Counted from the first letter of the stretch, positions 1 through 11,576 are shown. The stretch is 64,000 bases of DNA from Aralia elata (GCA_034770075.1 CM068383.1:44411222-44475221); one strand, 5' to 3'. A program made the numbers and translations. Notes: generated from the letters alone by a model not told the origin.

Positions 1-588
1 GCCGCCCCTCATTCATTTAGCCGACCCACCATCTGTAAGCCCATTCCTTATTCTTTACCGGTCGGGTCGTATCATTTGCAGTCGGGTTGACCCATGGTGT
101 GAGGTATTATGCTTTACCGGCATCTCATTTGGGGAGGAAATCAAATCAAGCCAAAACCTTTGTATCAGAGTATCAGGGGTAACCAAGAAAATCCTACGCC
201 CTAGCCTCTCAAATCAACTAGCCGAACCTAGCTAGACTCCATCAATTGAATCGGACGAGCGAGAGACTGGAGGAAGGGAAAAAGGGAGTTGTCAATCGCC
301 GGCAACAGCGAGTCGACCGATTGAGGGAAAGAGGAGTGTCGACCGGCGGCACGGGTTGGAAAACGAGCGGCGACCAGCGGATAAACGAGCGACGTCAGAG
401 GCGACCATCAAAGGGACCAAAGGTTCCAGGAAATCGGCGATTCGACCACCTGGATTACGCGGCTCGAGGATTGATGAGACCACCGTCCGTTTGCCCCTCT
501 CCTTACCGTCAGTCACTACCCCCTCTACCCGAAGGTTAATAGCTCGTGAAATTAAGGTAATACCCAGCAAATTAGGTAAACCAATTCC

Positions 589-596
589 TATAAATT
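589..596 (+). promoter_or_regulatory. TATA box of the leftmost LTR
   Basis: TATAAATT lies in the same context (cctataaattga) as the TATA boxes of the F LTRs. Transcription would start some 25-35 bases downstream. This puts about 3 kb of the LTR into R-U5. Confidence 0.5.
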
Positions 597-1429
597 GAAG
601 CCCAATTAGTCAAGCGGCTGAATCCCTTGTCTGTGTAATTTCCAATTTAGAAGATTTAGGGCTCAAAACTTAAGCGAGAGAGGAAGCAGGGGTGGCTAGT
701 TGAGGGTTTTAAATTCTGCTAAAGTGGATGTCCAGCTGGGTTGAGTATTTTGGACGAAGGAGAAGGATTTCTAGGCGAACAACACCAAGGTATCGAGCGA
801 CTGTATTAGCTTATTCGATTTGTATTTACACAGTGTATAATTGTATTGTTGGTATGAAATTGGAAACCTTATTATAACTTTTGGGGTTTCAATATCTGTT
901 ATCAGTTCGTTTGGATTTATTTTGAGAAATCTGGTATTGTGCTACTCGATTTCATTGGGATTGAACTAATATCATGTTTTTGTGAAACTCTGGTATAGAC
1001 GAACCTTAAGGTTCTGTCAGTGCAATTTGTCCTGGGAATAAAGCTAGCAATTCGCTTTAGGATGATTAGCATATACATTTGTTGTAATGGCAGGACCAAA
1101 GTGAATGGCAATTTTGGGTTGTTGTTTTTTATGTTCTCCCTTCTGTGCTGGGTATACATTCTGGGTATTGCAATTTAAGGGGAACCTTCCTTGTATTGGA
1201 TTTAATTGTTTGTTTAGTTGAGTTAACTTCTCTATAACAGTGTTGGGTAATAACTTTGTTAGTGAAACGAAAGTAGCTGGGATTTGAGATCAGTTGGTGG
1301 TAATATTGATTTTGGGCAGAAAGAATCAACCTATGATCCCAATAATATCATGTAGTAATTGTGTTAATTTGGTTGTGCAATTCAATGGAATCAACTATTG
1401 ATTAGTTAACTTAAGTTAATAATGCATTT

Positions 1430-2400
1430 GCAAACTAATTAGTATTATGTTAATAAATAAAATTAATAAGAAATTATTTGTGATGAAGTAATTGTTAAAT
1501 ATTTAATTTTTATTTAGCTAACCTTAAATAATAATTGGGTATTGGTAAATTAATTATTGTTATAGGTAAGGATAATACATATTTAATTATTATTTATAAT
1601 AATTAAATATGAGTAAGGTTAAATAAATAATTATTTATTATTAATAAATAATAAATAAAGATAATAAATATTTAATTATTATTTTAAATAATAATTAAGT
1701 ATAAATAAAGTTAATAATGTAATTATTTATTATTTATCCATTAATAATAAATAAAGCTAATAAATAATTGATTATTGTTTAACTACTATTAAATAATAAT
1801 CAAGTATGGATAAAATTAATAGATTAACTATTTATTATTTATCCTTAAATAATAAATAAAGCTAATAAATATTTGATTATCGCTTAATTACTATTAAATA
1901 ATAATCAAGTATGAATTAAGTTAATAATTTGATTATTTGTCAATAAGTGATAAATAAAGATAACAAATATTCAATGGAATAATTTATTTATTATTTATCA
2001 ATAAATAATAGATAAAGATAATAAATATTTAACTATTATTTAAGTAATATTTAATAATAATTAAGTATGAATATAGTTAATAAAATGATTATTTATTATT
2101 AAATAATAAATAAAGATAATAAATATTTAATTATTATTTAATTAATATTAAATGATAATTAAGTATGAACAAGGTTAACAAATAATTATTTATTATTTAT
2201 CGATAAATAATAAATAAAGGTAATAAATATTTAATTATTATTTAATCTTAAATAATAATTAAGTATAAGTAAAGTTAATAAATAATTACTTATTATTTAT
2301 AAATAAATAATAAATAAAGATAATAAATATTTAATTGTTATTCAAATAATATTTGATAATAATTAAGTATGACTAAAGGTAATGAAATAATTATTATCGT
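1430..2400 (+). repeat. AT-rich tandem hairpin array inside LTR
   Basis: Roughly 90-120 bp units built from 'aataaatatttaattatt', 'taataattaagtatg' and 'aataattatttattatt' recur many times. Within a unit these blocks are mutually inverted, so each unit can fold into long A/T hairpins. The F LTR has a shorter version (52790-53390), so copy number differs between related LTRs. Confidence 0.7.
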
Positions 2401-3736
2401 AATAAATAAGGATTGTTAAACCATGTTCAGGGACAGATAAGGGTAATAAATCCAAGAAACCAAAGAATAAGTAATCATGATTAGCTACCGTCAATTTAAT
2501 AGCTAAAGATTATTAATTTCTGTTTAGCTAATGTTAAATAGTAATTAAATATAGATGGTGAATTTTACCTGTTGAGTAAAAGGTATAGTGAGAGGTGCCA
2601 ATATACAACTGTTAATTGATAAATCGACTTTACCCAATGATAGGTCACTTGAGATCAATTAATTAAAGCTAAGTTTATCTGTAGCTGAGCGAACAGGCAA
2701 GTTCCCTAACTTCATTCTTTCAGTATATTGAATGCAAGTTCTTCCTTACTCAACTTTTACATTGGGCAAATTTCTAAACCTTATGCACTATTTTTAATTC
2801 GTGCAAAAAGGTATTCATATATATTGCAAGTTATTCTTTAAGCTTGAATCTTATCTCCAAGCATGCCTTAAGTGGTCTAATTACTTCTAAAATTATTCCA
2901 CATCTATGTATTCATTGGCATTCGCACTTGTGCATTTGAATTCGTATAATTATTTAAGTTCTGAAATTCACGAACTATTCATAATTAAGTTTGAACCCTT
3001 GTCTCGGTCAGGCACGTATATAAGAATTTGTAAAAGCTATCCGAACCAATCATTGGCAAGGATTCTTAGACTGTATGAACACCCCTTTATTATAGGGGAG
3101 TACCCCTTGTACCGAAAATAAAGTACAAATAGCAGAGTTAAATGTTATGCATATACATAGCGTACGCGAGGCTGATCCCCTCAAGTACTTATTCTGTAGC
3201 CAGTAACCAGAGGGTCAACTAGCTATTGACTCCTTTGGAAGTTATTGTTCGAGGTCTATTCGACTATCAATTGTTCTAAAAGCATTCATTGTTATTGCTT
3301 CTGATAATGCTATTGTTGAAATCCCTTTCTATATTCCTTTCATCATGATATATCCTTATTATTGTATTTTAAACTTGCTGAGCAAACTCGTTGCTCATTC
3401 TTGCTATATCATGATTTCATTGCAGCCAAACCCGAGACGTCAGGGAAAAACAAAGGGAAAGAAAAGATGAAGTGATAAACTTCATGTAGCAGACTTAAAC
3501 ATTATGTGCAGTTAATCATTGTTAATGTAATATTAAACCCTACTTGTTACTTAGGGTATGGATTCATGAATGTATTAAGGTTATTGTATTCTGGGACTAG
3601 TAACACCTTGTAATGAACAATGTATGTTTATTATATTCCGCATTTTAGTTACCATATGTTGTTAGAGGTGAATGTTTGTATTGGATTGTGATGACCGGAT
3701 CCGGGTATTTGGAGACCCGAATTTGGGGGTGTCACA

Positions 3737-4818
3737 GTGTTGTTTGTGGTTTGATTTCCTCCCCTGGTTTGGTTCCTATTCCTTGGACAATTTCTAGATA
3801 TATGACCCGTTGCGCCACAATTATAACATTTATAACTCTGATTGCCCTTATTGGTATTATTATTATTCTTCTTGGGACAATCAGTGGAATAATGTCCCTC
3901 CTGACCACAGCTGTAACAGGTAACCACCTTCTTACGACATACTCCCAGATGGTTCTTTCCACATGTGACACAACGTTCCACCTTGTTGTTATTGTTTCTG
4001 TTGGTGGTGGTGTTGTTATTGTTGTAATTATTCCCCTTTCTTCCAAAGTTAGTAGAAAAATTGGTATCCCACTTCCTCTTATTGTTATTATTACCCCCTG
4101 TACTGACTTCTCCCTTGAATTTCCCCCCTTTATTCTGACTCCTCTTATCCTTATGGAGTTTGAGAAGATTTTCATTCTCGGTCTCGGCTATGATAGCCTT
4201 CTCAAGAATTTCTGAAAACGTCTTCAACTGGAAGATTGATATCTTACTCCTTATCTGAGGTTTTAACCCTTCCTCAAACCTCTTAATTTTTCTTGTCTCA
4301 GAGCTTACTTGATGTGGGGCAAAACGAGACAATTTGTTAAACTTGGTTGTATACTAAGATACAGTCATTTCCCCTTGTTTTAGTTCTAGGAATTTAACCT
4401 CCATTCGGTCTTGCATGGTTTGGGGAAAGTAATTTTCAAAGAATAGTTCTTTGAATCTTACCCAAGGAATTACCCCTTCACCGACCCTGGTTTTTGTTGT
4501 TTCTCAGTAGAAGTTTGCCTCACCTTTTAGGAAAAAGGTAGCAAAGATTGTCTTTTGTTCCTCACTTACGTTTGTTACAGTGAAGAACTTTTTCATTTCA
4601 GTTACCCAAGTTTGGGCTTCAACTGGATCCACAATTCCCTTGAACTCAGGTGGTCCGACTGTTTTAAAGTCCTTAAACGCTGACCTATGTGGCTTATTTG
4701 TGTTGGGTTGGTGTGGTGGATGACCTTGTAAGGCTCCTAATAGTATGTCTACTAGTTGTTGGGTGGGGTTTGGTTCATTACTCTCATTTCCGGTCTGGTT
4801 TCTTCGTCCTGATGCCAT
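3737..4818 (-). pseudogene. gag: Element A gag, broken and truncated
   Basis: Gag forms the particle that packages retrotransposon RNA. Reading from ATG 4818, the Retrotrans_gag region carries the GPPEFKG and PVEAQTW blocks. Three CCHC knuckles follow (CVTCGKNHLGVC, CYSCGQEGHYSTDC, CYNCGATGHISRNC), set in an Asn-rich linker. Two in-frame stops are visible, TGA at 4506-4504 and TAG at 4356-4354, both in frame with the ATG. The C-terminus is lost at 3736 where the plus-strand LTR begins, and the frame then reads into that LTR. The ATG is preceded by a good 3' splice-like signal, cttttctttatttttag, just upstream of aatcATG. It is a decayed copy, not expressed as a full protein. Confidence 0.85.
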
Positions 4819-5036
4819 GATTCTAAAAATAAAGAAAAGACAAGTATAAATACAAGTACATAATACACATAGAATTAACAATTTGATTTGTACAAACACA
4901 ACTTGTATATCACATGCAGAACGTTTACATATTCGACTAGTGGTTTATACTACCACTAGTTAGTACAGAAGATTCCCTATTTTACAACCCAAAATCTTTA
5001 TAATACAAACTACGAAAAATAAACCTAAGTATTAAA

Positions 5037-5460
5037 CTATACTGAACGATCACGCGTCTCTTTATAGGCATCCTGGACCATGTGGCATACCATTGATCGA
5101 TCTATCATATAATCTAACTTCCTCTCCTCTACGGGATACCTAAGCACCCGACGCTCTAAGTCTTCGAATGTATCACGACATCTCTTATCAGCTCGGTATA
5201 AATGCATCTGTGCATCTTGCCTTTCCTTCTAAGTACTCTGGAGGAGTGTCCTAAGACGGCGAGTACTATCCCTCTCACTCTCCAATAAACCTTCAGCTAC
5301 GTATGTCCGAAAGTTGGCAGGCTCTAGGTCTTCGGTTAACTGCTGTACTAACCCTATAACTATCTCCTCGTGTCTATCGACACTCATCATCTGACTCGCT
5401 CCAATCTCCTCATCAGCATCAGGATCTACTAGTTGTCCATTTATAGGATGTTCCGCCTCT
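5037..5460 (-). pseudogene. Element A pre-gag ORF (ORF0), downstream part
   Basis: This continues the ORF that begins at 11757 and is split by element B; with one copy of the target duplication removed, the frame carries on. The product is charged and mostly helical (LTEDLEPANF, RRLRTLLQS, FEDLERRVLRY) and ends at TAG 5039-5037, about 220 bases before gag. One internal TAG follows TLLQST. Position, acidity and coiled-coil character match the pre-gag ORFs of F (55179-55922) and E. The function is unknown. Confidence 0.6.
5456..5460. repeat. Target-site duplication of element B (left)
   Basis: cctct here faces cctcc at 11577-11581 on the other side of B; 4 of 5 bases match. It supports insertion of B as one unit into the pre-gag ORF of A. 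Confidence 0.6.
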
Positions 5461-5997
5461 TGATGAGTGGGTTTTACATCTACGAATTGAGTACGTTTCG
5501 CTTGATAATTTGTGAGTTCTTAAGTATTTTAAGTTAGTAGTAGATATTTTTAGTGTTTTTATGTTATTTTGTAGGAATGAGCAAGGAAACGCAATCCGAA
5601 CATCTTTTGGAGTACAACATGCGAGCAAATGCGAAAAGGGAAGATTTCAGGGCTTTTAACATTAAAATGGATGCATGTTCTTGGATTGAAACTTAGATTT
5701 TATTGTAGATTTCTTCTTAACTTTCCGGAACATCTTGAATCACCCCAATTGGAGTTCGGATGCGAGAGTTATGACATTTTTATCAACAGAGATCAAGGTT
5801 TGGAGTTGTCATTTACATAACAGTCATTTGAAGCTCAATTTCAGCCATTCTCCAACCCGAATCTCTCAATGCTCAAAGAAGAAAAGTTGTAGATCTCGTC
5901 GAGAGCTTCGATTTGATAGGTGGCAGGCCCCCTAACTCTTCCCGGATCAAAAGTTATGACCATTTTACCAACAGATGTCTGAGCGGAATTTGGTCTG

Positions 5998-6128
5998 GCG
6001 CGGCGGCGCCGGTTCCAAGTGTATTTTGGGCGCAGCCGCGCTGGTCTGCAGGAGAAAAAACTTAAATTCTGGCACTTGGGCGCGGCCGTGCTGCTTCTTA
6101 GGCCAAATATGGGCGCGACCGCGCTGGG
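5998..6128 (+). repeat. GC palindrome cluster in B 5' LTR
   Basis: Four copies of a palindromic motif of the form GGGCGCGGCCGCGCTGG (about 5998-6012, 6028-6044, 6078-6093, 6111-6128), separated by unrelated AT-rich spacers. The 3' LTR has the same cluster at 10367-10498. Most differences between the two LTRs inside the motif are CpG transitions. Confidence 0.8.
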
Positions 6129-6215
6129 TCGGGTTTTTAAAAAGCTTATTTTTGACCTAAATTGAATGGAACAAAGATTGTAACTTCTAATTGGTTTAGG
6201 ACTTTAACTAGAACC

Positions 6216-6223
6216 TATAAACA
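6216..6223 (+). promoter_or_regulatory. TATA box of element B LTR
   Basis: TATAAACA in gaacctataaacacatg; the 3' LTR has TATAAATA at 10586-10593. It lies just downstream of the palindrome cluster, placing that cluster in U3. Confidence 0.5.
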
Positions 6224-7212
6224 CATGATGTAAGGCATAGAATGAGAGAGATCTTGCTACTTTTTGCTAACCCTAGTTTGAGAGAAAGAGAGGCAGGCTT
6301 GAAGCAATTGAGCACGCACAAATGATTCAATTAAGGAGTTGAAGGAGAGACTCAAGGATTGTAATTACAGATTCTATTCTCTTCTCTATCTCTTATTTTG
6401 TATTCTTGAATGCTTTATCAATTGTGGATTATGGATTTTAATTCAATTATGAACTAATTTCTTTTTAAGATTACAATGGAACTTATTGCGTAGCTTTTAT
6501 AGATATGTTTCCTTGTTAATTATTGTTGGTTATTATCGGATTGTCTATTATGATTTGTGATTAATTGCTTAATTGTTTGATCAACAATTACCGTGGTAAT
6601 CTATATGAACTCGAGAGATGGATTATAGATTTAGACCTAATCATAATAGCATGTGATTGTGTATTCTGCTGTCGATGGAATTCATGATTTGTGTTTAGGA
6701 TAGAGATATACCTATACGCCGCATGTAATCTGAAATAGAACCTGAGCTTTAAATCCTTTTTAATTGTAATTCACATAGAGATATAGTGAATTAGTTAACT
6801 AGGGTGTTCATCTTAATTCTATCTTGTGTGGATTTAAGTTGATTTGTTTATGATATATCGAGAGATGATTATAGATATTGATGAGTTCCTGATTAACAAT
6901 CCAGAATAATTAATATAACTTAACAGGAAGTGTATTAATTCAAGTGAAACATTAAGGGAAATTGTAATCTTAAGCCTTTTTATCTAAATTCAATTCTTGG
7001 TAGTTAGTAATTAGTTAGTTTAGTACTTTATTTTCAAAATTCAAAATCTTTTATCGAATTGTTTAAATAAAATTAATTTGATTATGAGTTAGTATTTGGT
7101 AATTATTATTAAATAATTCTCTGTGGGTTCGACACTCTCTTATCACTTTATTACTTGTTGATCGTGTACACTTGCACATATGTATTGATTGCTAAATCGA
7201 CAAACAAGTTTT

Positions 7213-7230
7213 TGGCGTCGTTGCCGGAGA
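7213..7230 (+). other. Element B primer binding site (tRNA-Asp-like)
   Basis: tggcgtcgttgccggaga lies 6 bases after the LTR end. It resembles the tRNA-Asp-complementary PBS known from Athila elements, with a few changes. The tRNA assignment is from family knowledge. Confidence 0.7.
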
Positions 7231-7340
7231 ATTAGTTTAATAATTTTTGCCATCATTAACTTTAATCAAATTAGTTTTAATTTAATCATTTTATTTTTAT
7301 TTTAATTCTCTTCCTATATTTCTCTCTTTTTAGGTACACC

Positions 7341-8471
7341 ATGGCGGACTACGACTATCAATGGCCTTATACGAGAATGATTCAGCCAAGAGCGGCAGGG
7401 ATTTATGAATTCGATGAATTCTCAGCACCGATTGAGACATTTTCGAGGATGATCGACGCTTTTGCAGTACAACGTATTCAAAGTGTGGCGGTAATTTGTG
7501 ATTATTGTGCTGGAAATCATCCGAGTCATCAATGCGCCATCAATTTTAAGTCGATGCAGTATGGTGGCAATTTCGGCGATTACCCCAGCAGTTATGCCTA
7601 TTCCAACAACTATAATCAAGATTGGGGGTATTATCCGGATTTTTCATGGAGCCATAATAATCAAGTCCAAATCTTTGCTCCAAGCCAATCATACACTCCA
7701 GAATTTCAGGATTCAGCCTATCTACATGAAGAAGAAAGGAAACTAAGTTTGGAGGAGGCCTTGGCGAAGTTTATTACAGCTACGGATAAAAGAATGAGTG
7801 ATCAAGATTAGCTGCTGAACTTAGTGGATTTATATATAAAAAACCAAGCAGTGTCGATTCGAAATCTTGAGAATCAGATGGGACAACTTATCAACGCTTT
7901 CAACAATAGTTATCATTGTGTATGGCCCAATGACGTGGTTCTCGAGACTGATGGATTGCCCGCGCCAAAGCTACAACCGGACGTGCTAATTGATGATAAT
8001 TCTGATATAGAGGAGAATAGTGGGGATCGGGAAAATACAACAAAAGAAGATCTAGCCTTGAGTTCCAATGCTGATGATTCTACGTTATTAGTACCCCATG
8101 TACCTTCTCCGCAAAAGCTCAAGGATCTGGGTAGTTTTGCGATCCCGTGCCCAATTGGTAGTCATATCGTCGGCAAGGCTCTATGTGACAATGGAGTTAA
8201 CATAAATTTGGGGCCATGGTGGAATGAAAGAAGGGACCATGAGATGTTAAATGAAACTCTAGTTGTGCTTAAAGAGGTTCAAGTCCATATTCCATTCAGA
8301 AACATAATTGGGAAAACGCCTAGTTATTTGAAGTTCATAGAGAATATTCTATCTAAAAAGAATAAGCTAGATGATCTTGAAATTATGGCCCCTACTGCAG
8401 CAAATCCCTCGAAAGCTACATTATTACTAATGGATGGAGGGTTCCTCAATTTTCGAAGGGGAATTGGATAG
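7341..8471 (+). pseudogene. Element B gag-C-terminus/protease-like ORF
   Basis: ATG 7341 follows a good 3' splice-like signal (ctctctttttag before gtacaccATG). The frame runs to 8471 with one in-frame TAG at 7809-7811. In order it shows a Tyr-rich start, a CCHC-like knuckle (CDYCAGNHPSHQC, with 3 rather than 4 residues before His), an Asn/Tyr-rich stretch, a helical block (IRNLENQMGQL), an acidic linker, then a protease-like block, GSFAIPCPIG followed by KALCDNGVNINLG. Active Athila-type proteases have a D-x-G-A-S-like core; here it reads D-N-G-V-N, so activity is doubtful. The frame ends with FLNFRRGIG. Element C carries the same truncated architecture and the same ending, so the truncation predates both. 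Confidence 0.7.
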
Positions 8472-8752
8472 TAAATGGTGAAGTCGGGCTGACGACTTTA
8501 AAACAAGCGCTTCTTGGGAGGCAACCCAAACTTAATTTTTATTTTATTTTATTTTTTTATTTATTTTATTAGGTTTCATAGTAGTTAATAAATTTTCTTA
8601 TAATATATTTATAGGTTATTCGAGTCCAATTCAAGTGCAATGCCTTATTCATTCTGATGTGCCTAACCTATTCTTCAGAATTAGCAGACAAGGAGGAAGA
8701 TTACTATATTTTTCAGGGAAGTCCTATGCTTTACTTTTTCCTATCTTAGCCA

Positions 8753-8787
8753 TTGAGGACAATGTCTAGCTTAAGTTTGGGGGTGTG
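8753..8787 (+). promoter_or_regulatory. Internal PPT-like module in element B
   Basis: gaggacaatg followed by ttaagtttgggggtg copies the layout of the terminal PPT (gaggacaagc ... ttaagtttgggggta at 9795-9829) about 1 kb upstream of it. Element C has the same pair, so it may be a second plus-strand priming site. Confidence 0.5.
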
Positions 8788-9221
8788 TTCTTATATAGTA
8801 CTTGTGCGTTTAGGTTATTATATTTGCATGTTAGTTAGTATGTTTTTAGGATAGGTGAGCAATGGTTTGATTTGAATTTGATTATGGCCAATGATAAGAA
8901 AAAAATGGATTAATTTTTTTTTAACTCTTGTGAAGTTGAAAAACATGCTTAGTTTATATTTTGACTTATAAGTTGGGTTGACACTATTTGCGATCTTTTT
9001 GAACTTCAAAGCATATATCCATCTGTTTAGCTAGTTGTGTCTTAAGGAAAAAAAATTTAGTTTGAATACTTGTGAAAGATATCATTGAAACCTTAAAATC
9101 TTATTTGAGCTTCATTCAAAGCGAAATTTAGGCATTAACATAAGTTTGGGGGAAATCTTGGGTTATTGAAAATTTTAAAAATTCTGAAACCTTTTTGAGT
9201 TAAAATGATGAATCATGTGGT

Positions 9222-9367
9222 GGGTTGAGATGGAGCGTAAAACGCACTCACCCATAAACACATGCACGAGAAGGAGCGTAAAACGCACTCGTGCGAGAGA
9301 AAACGGAATGGAGCGTAAAACGCACTCGTTCAATGAGAAGTGAGATGGAGCGTAAAACGCACTCACT
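9222..9367 (+). repeat. Four-copy hairpin array with varying outer stems
   Basis: Four copies of GAGCGTAAAACGCACTC lie about 35-40 bp apart. Inner stem GCGT/ACGC closes an AAA loop in every copy. The outer flanks differ but pair with each other: GGGTTGAG/CTCACCC in copy 1 (9222-9253, one bulge), GCACGAG/CTCGTGC in copy 2 (9264-9294), AGTGAG/CTCACT in copy 4 (9339-9367). Copy 3 (9302-9330) is weaker, with only AACG/CGTT. Such compensatory change suggests selection for RNA or single-strand DNA structure. Confidence 0.8.
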
Positions 9368-9794
9368 AAAAAAAAAGGAAAGAAAAATTGCGTTTTAAAA
9401 TACTTGGGAAGGGTTCAAATGTGCTTAAATGTATGAAATATCCTTTTGATCCTCTAAATTTTGTGTTTTGCCTTTATTAGCGGAGATTGATGTAAAAGCA
9501 GGTTTTTAGAGTTGATTTGAAAATCTTTTATGAGTATTTGATTATATGATCTAGTGTGAGTTATGGCTAGTTGAACATTTAGATGCACACACACGCACTT
9601 AAAAGATCATGAGTAGTTATGGAACTGATGATTAGGTTGAAATTTTAGACTTTGCATTTTTTCGGAATTTTTTCTTGAGTTAACATTAGAAGAAATCTTT
9701 GAGGCTATTATGCAAATTTGTATTGATTCATTGCTCGAGTCGTGTGAGTTGTTATTTAGAATTAGTTCTTATAGTTATTGTTCTTAGTGTTTGC

Positions 9795-9829
9795 TTGAGG
9801 ACAAGCAAAGATTTAAGTTTGGGGGTATT
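9795..9829 (+). other. Element B polypurine tract
   Basis: gaggacaagcaaagatttaa then gtttgggggtatt directly precedes the TG of the 3' LTR. This matches the PPT environment of Athila-type elements. Confidence 0.75.
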
Positions 9830-11576
9830 TGATGAGTGAGTTTTACATCTACGAATTGAGTACGTTTGGCTTGATAATTTGTGAGTTCTTAAGTATTTTA
9901 AGTTAGTAGTAGATATTTATAGTGTTTTTATGTTATTTTGTAGGAATGAGCAAGGAAACGCAATCCGAACATCTTTTGGAGTACAACATGCGAGCAAATG
10001 CGAGAAGGGACGATTTCAGGGCTTTTAACATTAAAATGGATGCATGTTCTTGGATTGAAACTTAGATTTTATTGTAGATTTACTTCTTAACTTTTTGGAA
10101 CATCTTGAATCACCCCAATCGGAGTTCGGATGCGACAGTTATGACATTTTTATCAACAGAGATCAAGGTTTGGAGTTGTCATTTACATAACAGTCATTTG
10201 AAGCTCAATTTCAGCCATTCTCCAGCCCGAATCTCTCAATGCTCGAAGAAGTAAAGTTGTACATCTCATCGAGAGCTTCGATTTGATAGGTGGAAGGACC
10301 CCTAACTCTTCCCGGATCAAAAGTTATGACCATTTTACCAACAGATGTCCGAGTAGAATTTGGTCTGGCGCGGCATCGCCGATTCCAAGTGTATTTTGGG
10401 CGCGGCCGCGCTGGACTGCAGGAGAAAAAACTTAAATTCTAGCACTTGGGCACGGCCGCGCTGCTTCTTAGGCCAAATATGGGCGCGGCCGCACTGGGTC
10501 GGGTTTTTAAAAAGCTTATTTTTGACCTAAATTGAATGGAACAAGGATTGTAACTTCTAATTGGTTTAGGACTTTAACTAGAACCTATAAATACATGATG
10601 TAAGGCATAGAATGAGAGAGATCTTGCTACTTTTTGCTAACCCTAGTTTGGGAGAAAGAGAGGGAGGCTTGAAGCAATTGAGCACGCACAAATGATTCAA
10701 TTAAGGAGTTGAAGGAGAGACTCAAGGATTGCAATTACAGATTCTATTCTCTTCTCTATCTCTTATTTTGTATTCTTGAATGCTTTATCAATTGTGGATT
10801 ATGTATTTTAATTCAATTATGAACTAATTTCTTTTTAAGATTACAATGGAACTTATTGCGTAGCTTTTATAGATATGTTTCCTTGTTAATTATTGTTGAT
10901 TATTATCGGATTGTCTATTATGATTTGTGATTAATTGCTTAATTGTTTGATCAACAATTACCGTGGTAATCTATATGAACTCGAGAGATGGATTATAGAT
11001 TTAGACCTAATCATAATAGCATGTGATTGTGTATTCTGCTGTCGATGGAATTCATGATTTGTGTTTAGGATAGAGATATACCTATACGCCGCATGTAATC
11101 TGAAATAGAACCTGAGCTTTAAATCCTTTTTAATTGTAATTCACATAGAGATATAGTGAATTAGTTAACTAGGGTGTTCATCTTAATTCTATCTTGTGTG
11201 GATTTAAGTTGATTTGTTTATGATATATCGAGAGATGATTATAGATATTGATGAGTTCCTGATTAACAATCCAGAATAATTAATATAACTTAATAGGAAG
11301 TGTATTAATTCAAGTGAAACATTAAGGGAAATTGTAATCTTAAGCCTTTTTATCTAAATTCAATTCTTGGTAGTTAGTAATTAGTTAGTTTAGTACTTTG
11401 TTTTCAAAATTCAAAATCTTTTATCGAATTGTTTAAATAAAATTAATTTGATTATGAGTTAGTATTTGGTAATTATTATTAAATAATTCTCTGTGGGTTC
11501 GACACTCTCTTATCACTTTATTACTTGTTGATCGTGTACACTTGCACGTATGTATTGATTGCTAAATCGACAAACA
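9830..11576 (+). repeat. Element B 3' LTR
   Basis: 1747 bp, TGATGAG...CAAACA. It is followed by cctcc, the right target duplication. Palindrome cluster at 10367-10498 and TATA at 10586-10593. Confidence 0.9.

Larger units (their letters stand above)
1..3736 (+). mobile_element. Tekay-type Ty3/Gypsy LTR, 5' end outside window
   Basis: This is a diverged relative of the LTR of element F (50960-54948). It has the same order of parts: a TATA box, a leader with CCAAG/GTAT, an AT-rich repeat tract, then a conserved downstream part with the 'ggggagtacccc' and 'tgctgagcaaactcg' blocks. It ends in cccgaatttgggggtgtcaca at 3736. Immediately to the right, minus-strand gag of element A starts mid-protein, so the LTR landed in that gene. 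It is either a solo LTR or the 3' LTR of an element lying to the left; the window cannot decide. No ORF in it looks real. Confidence 0.8.
5461..7206 (+). repeat. Element B 5' LTR
   Basis: 1746 bp, TG...CA ends, matching 9830-11576 throughout with scattered substitutions. It contains a TATA box at 6216 and a cluster of GC-rich palindromes (5998-6128). Confidence 0.9.
8472..9829 (+). other. Element B non-coding 3' region
   Basis: No credible gene. It begins with 'aagcgcttcttgggaggcaa', a block also present in C at the same place. It carries an internal PPT-like module (8753-8787), the hairpin array (9222-9367) and the terminal PPT (9795-9829). Confidence 0.7.
5461..11576 (+). mobile_element. 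Element B: non-autonomous Athila-like LTR retrotransposon
   Basis: A complete element of 6116 bp: 5' LTR 5461-7206, PBS 7213-7230, a gag-C-terminus/protease-like ORF, a structured non-coding 3' region, PPT and 3' LTR 9830-11576. LTRs start TGATGAG and end ACA. No reverse transcriptase or integrase is present. The tRNA-Asp-like PBS, the 'gaggacaa...aagtttggggg' PPT and the PR-like block GSFAIPCPIG all point to the Athila lineage of Ty3/Gypsy. It must have moved with enzymes from another element. Element C is a second member of the same family. Confidence 0.85.

Noticed and set aside
246..598. Small frames near the left edge
   Set aside because: Within U3 of an LTR, overlapping on both strands, and not conserved as protein in the related F LTRs.
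9222..9367. Possible CRISPR array
   Set aside because: Short regularly spaced repeats, but in a plant LTR retrotransposon, with only 17-base cores, uneven spacing, spacers that are part of paired stems, and no cas genes.
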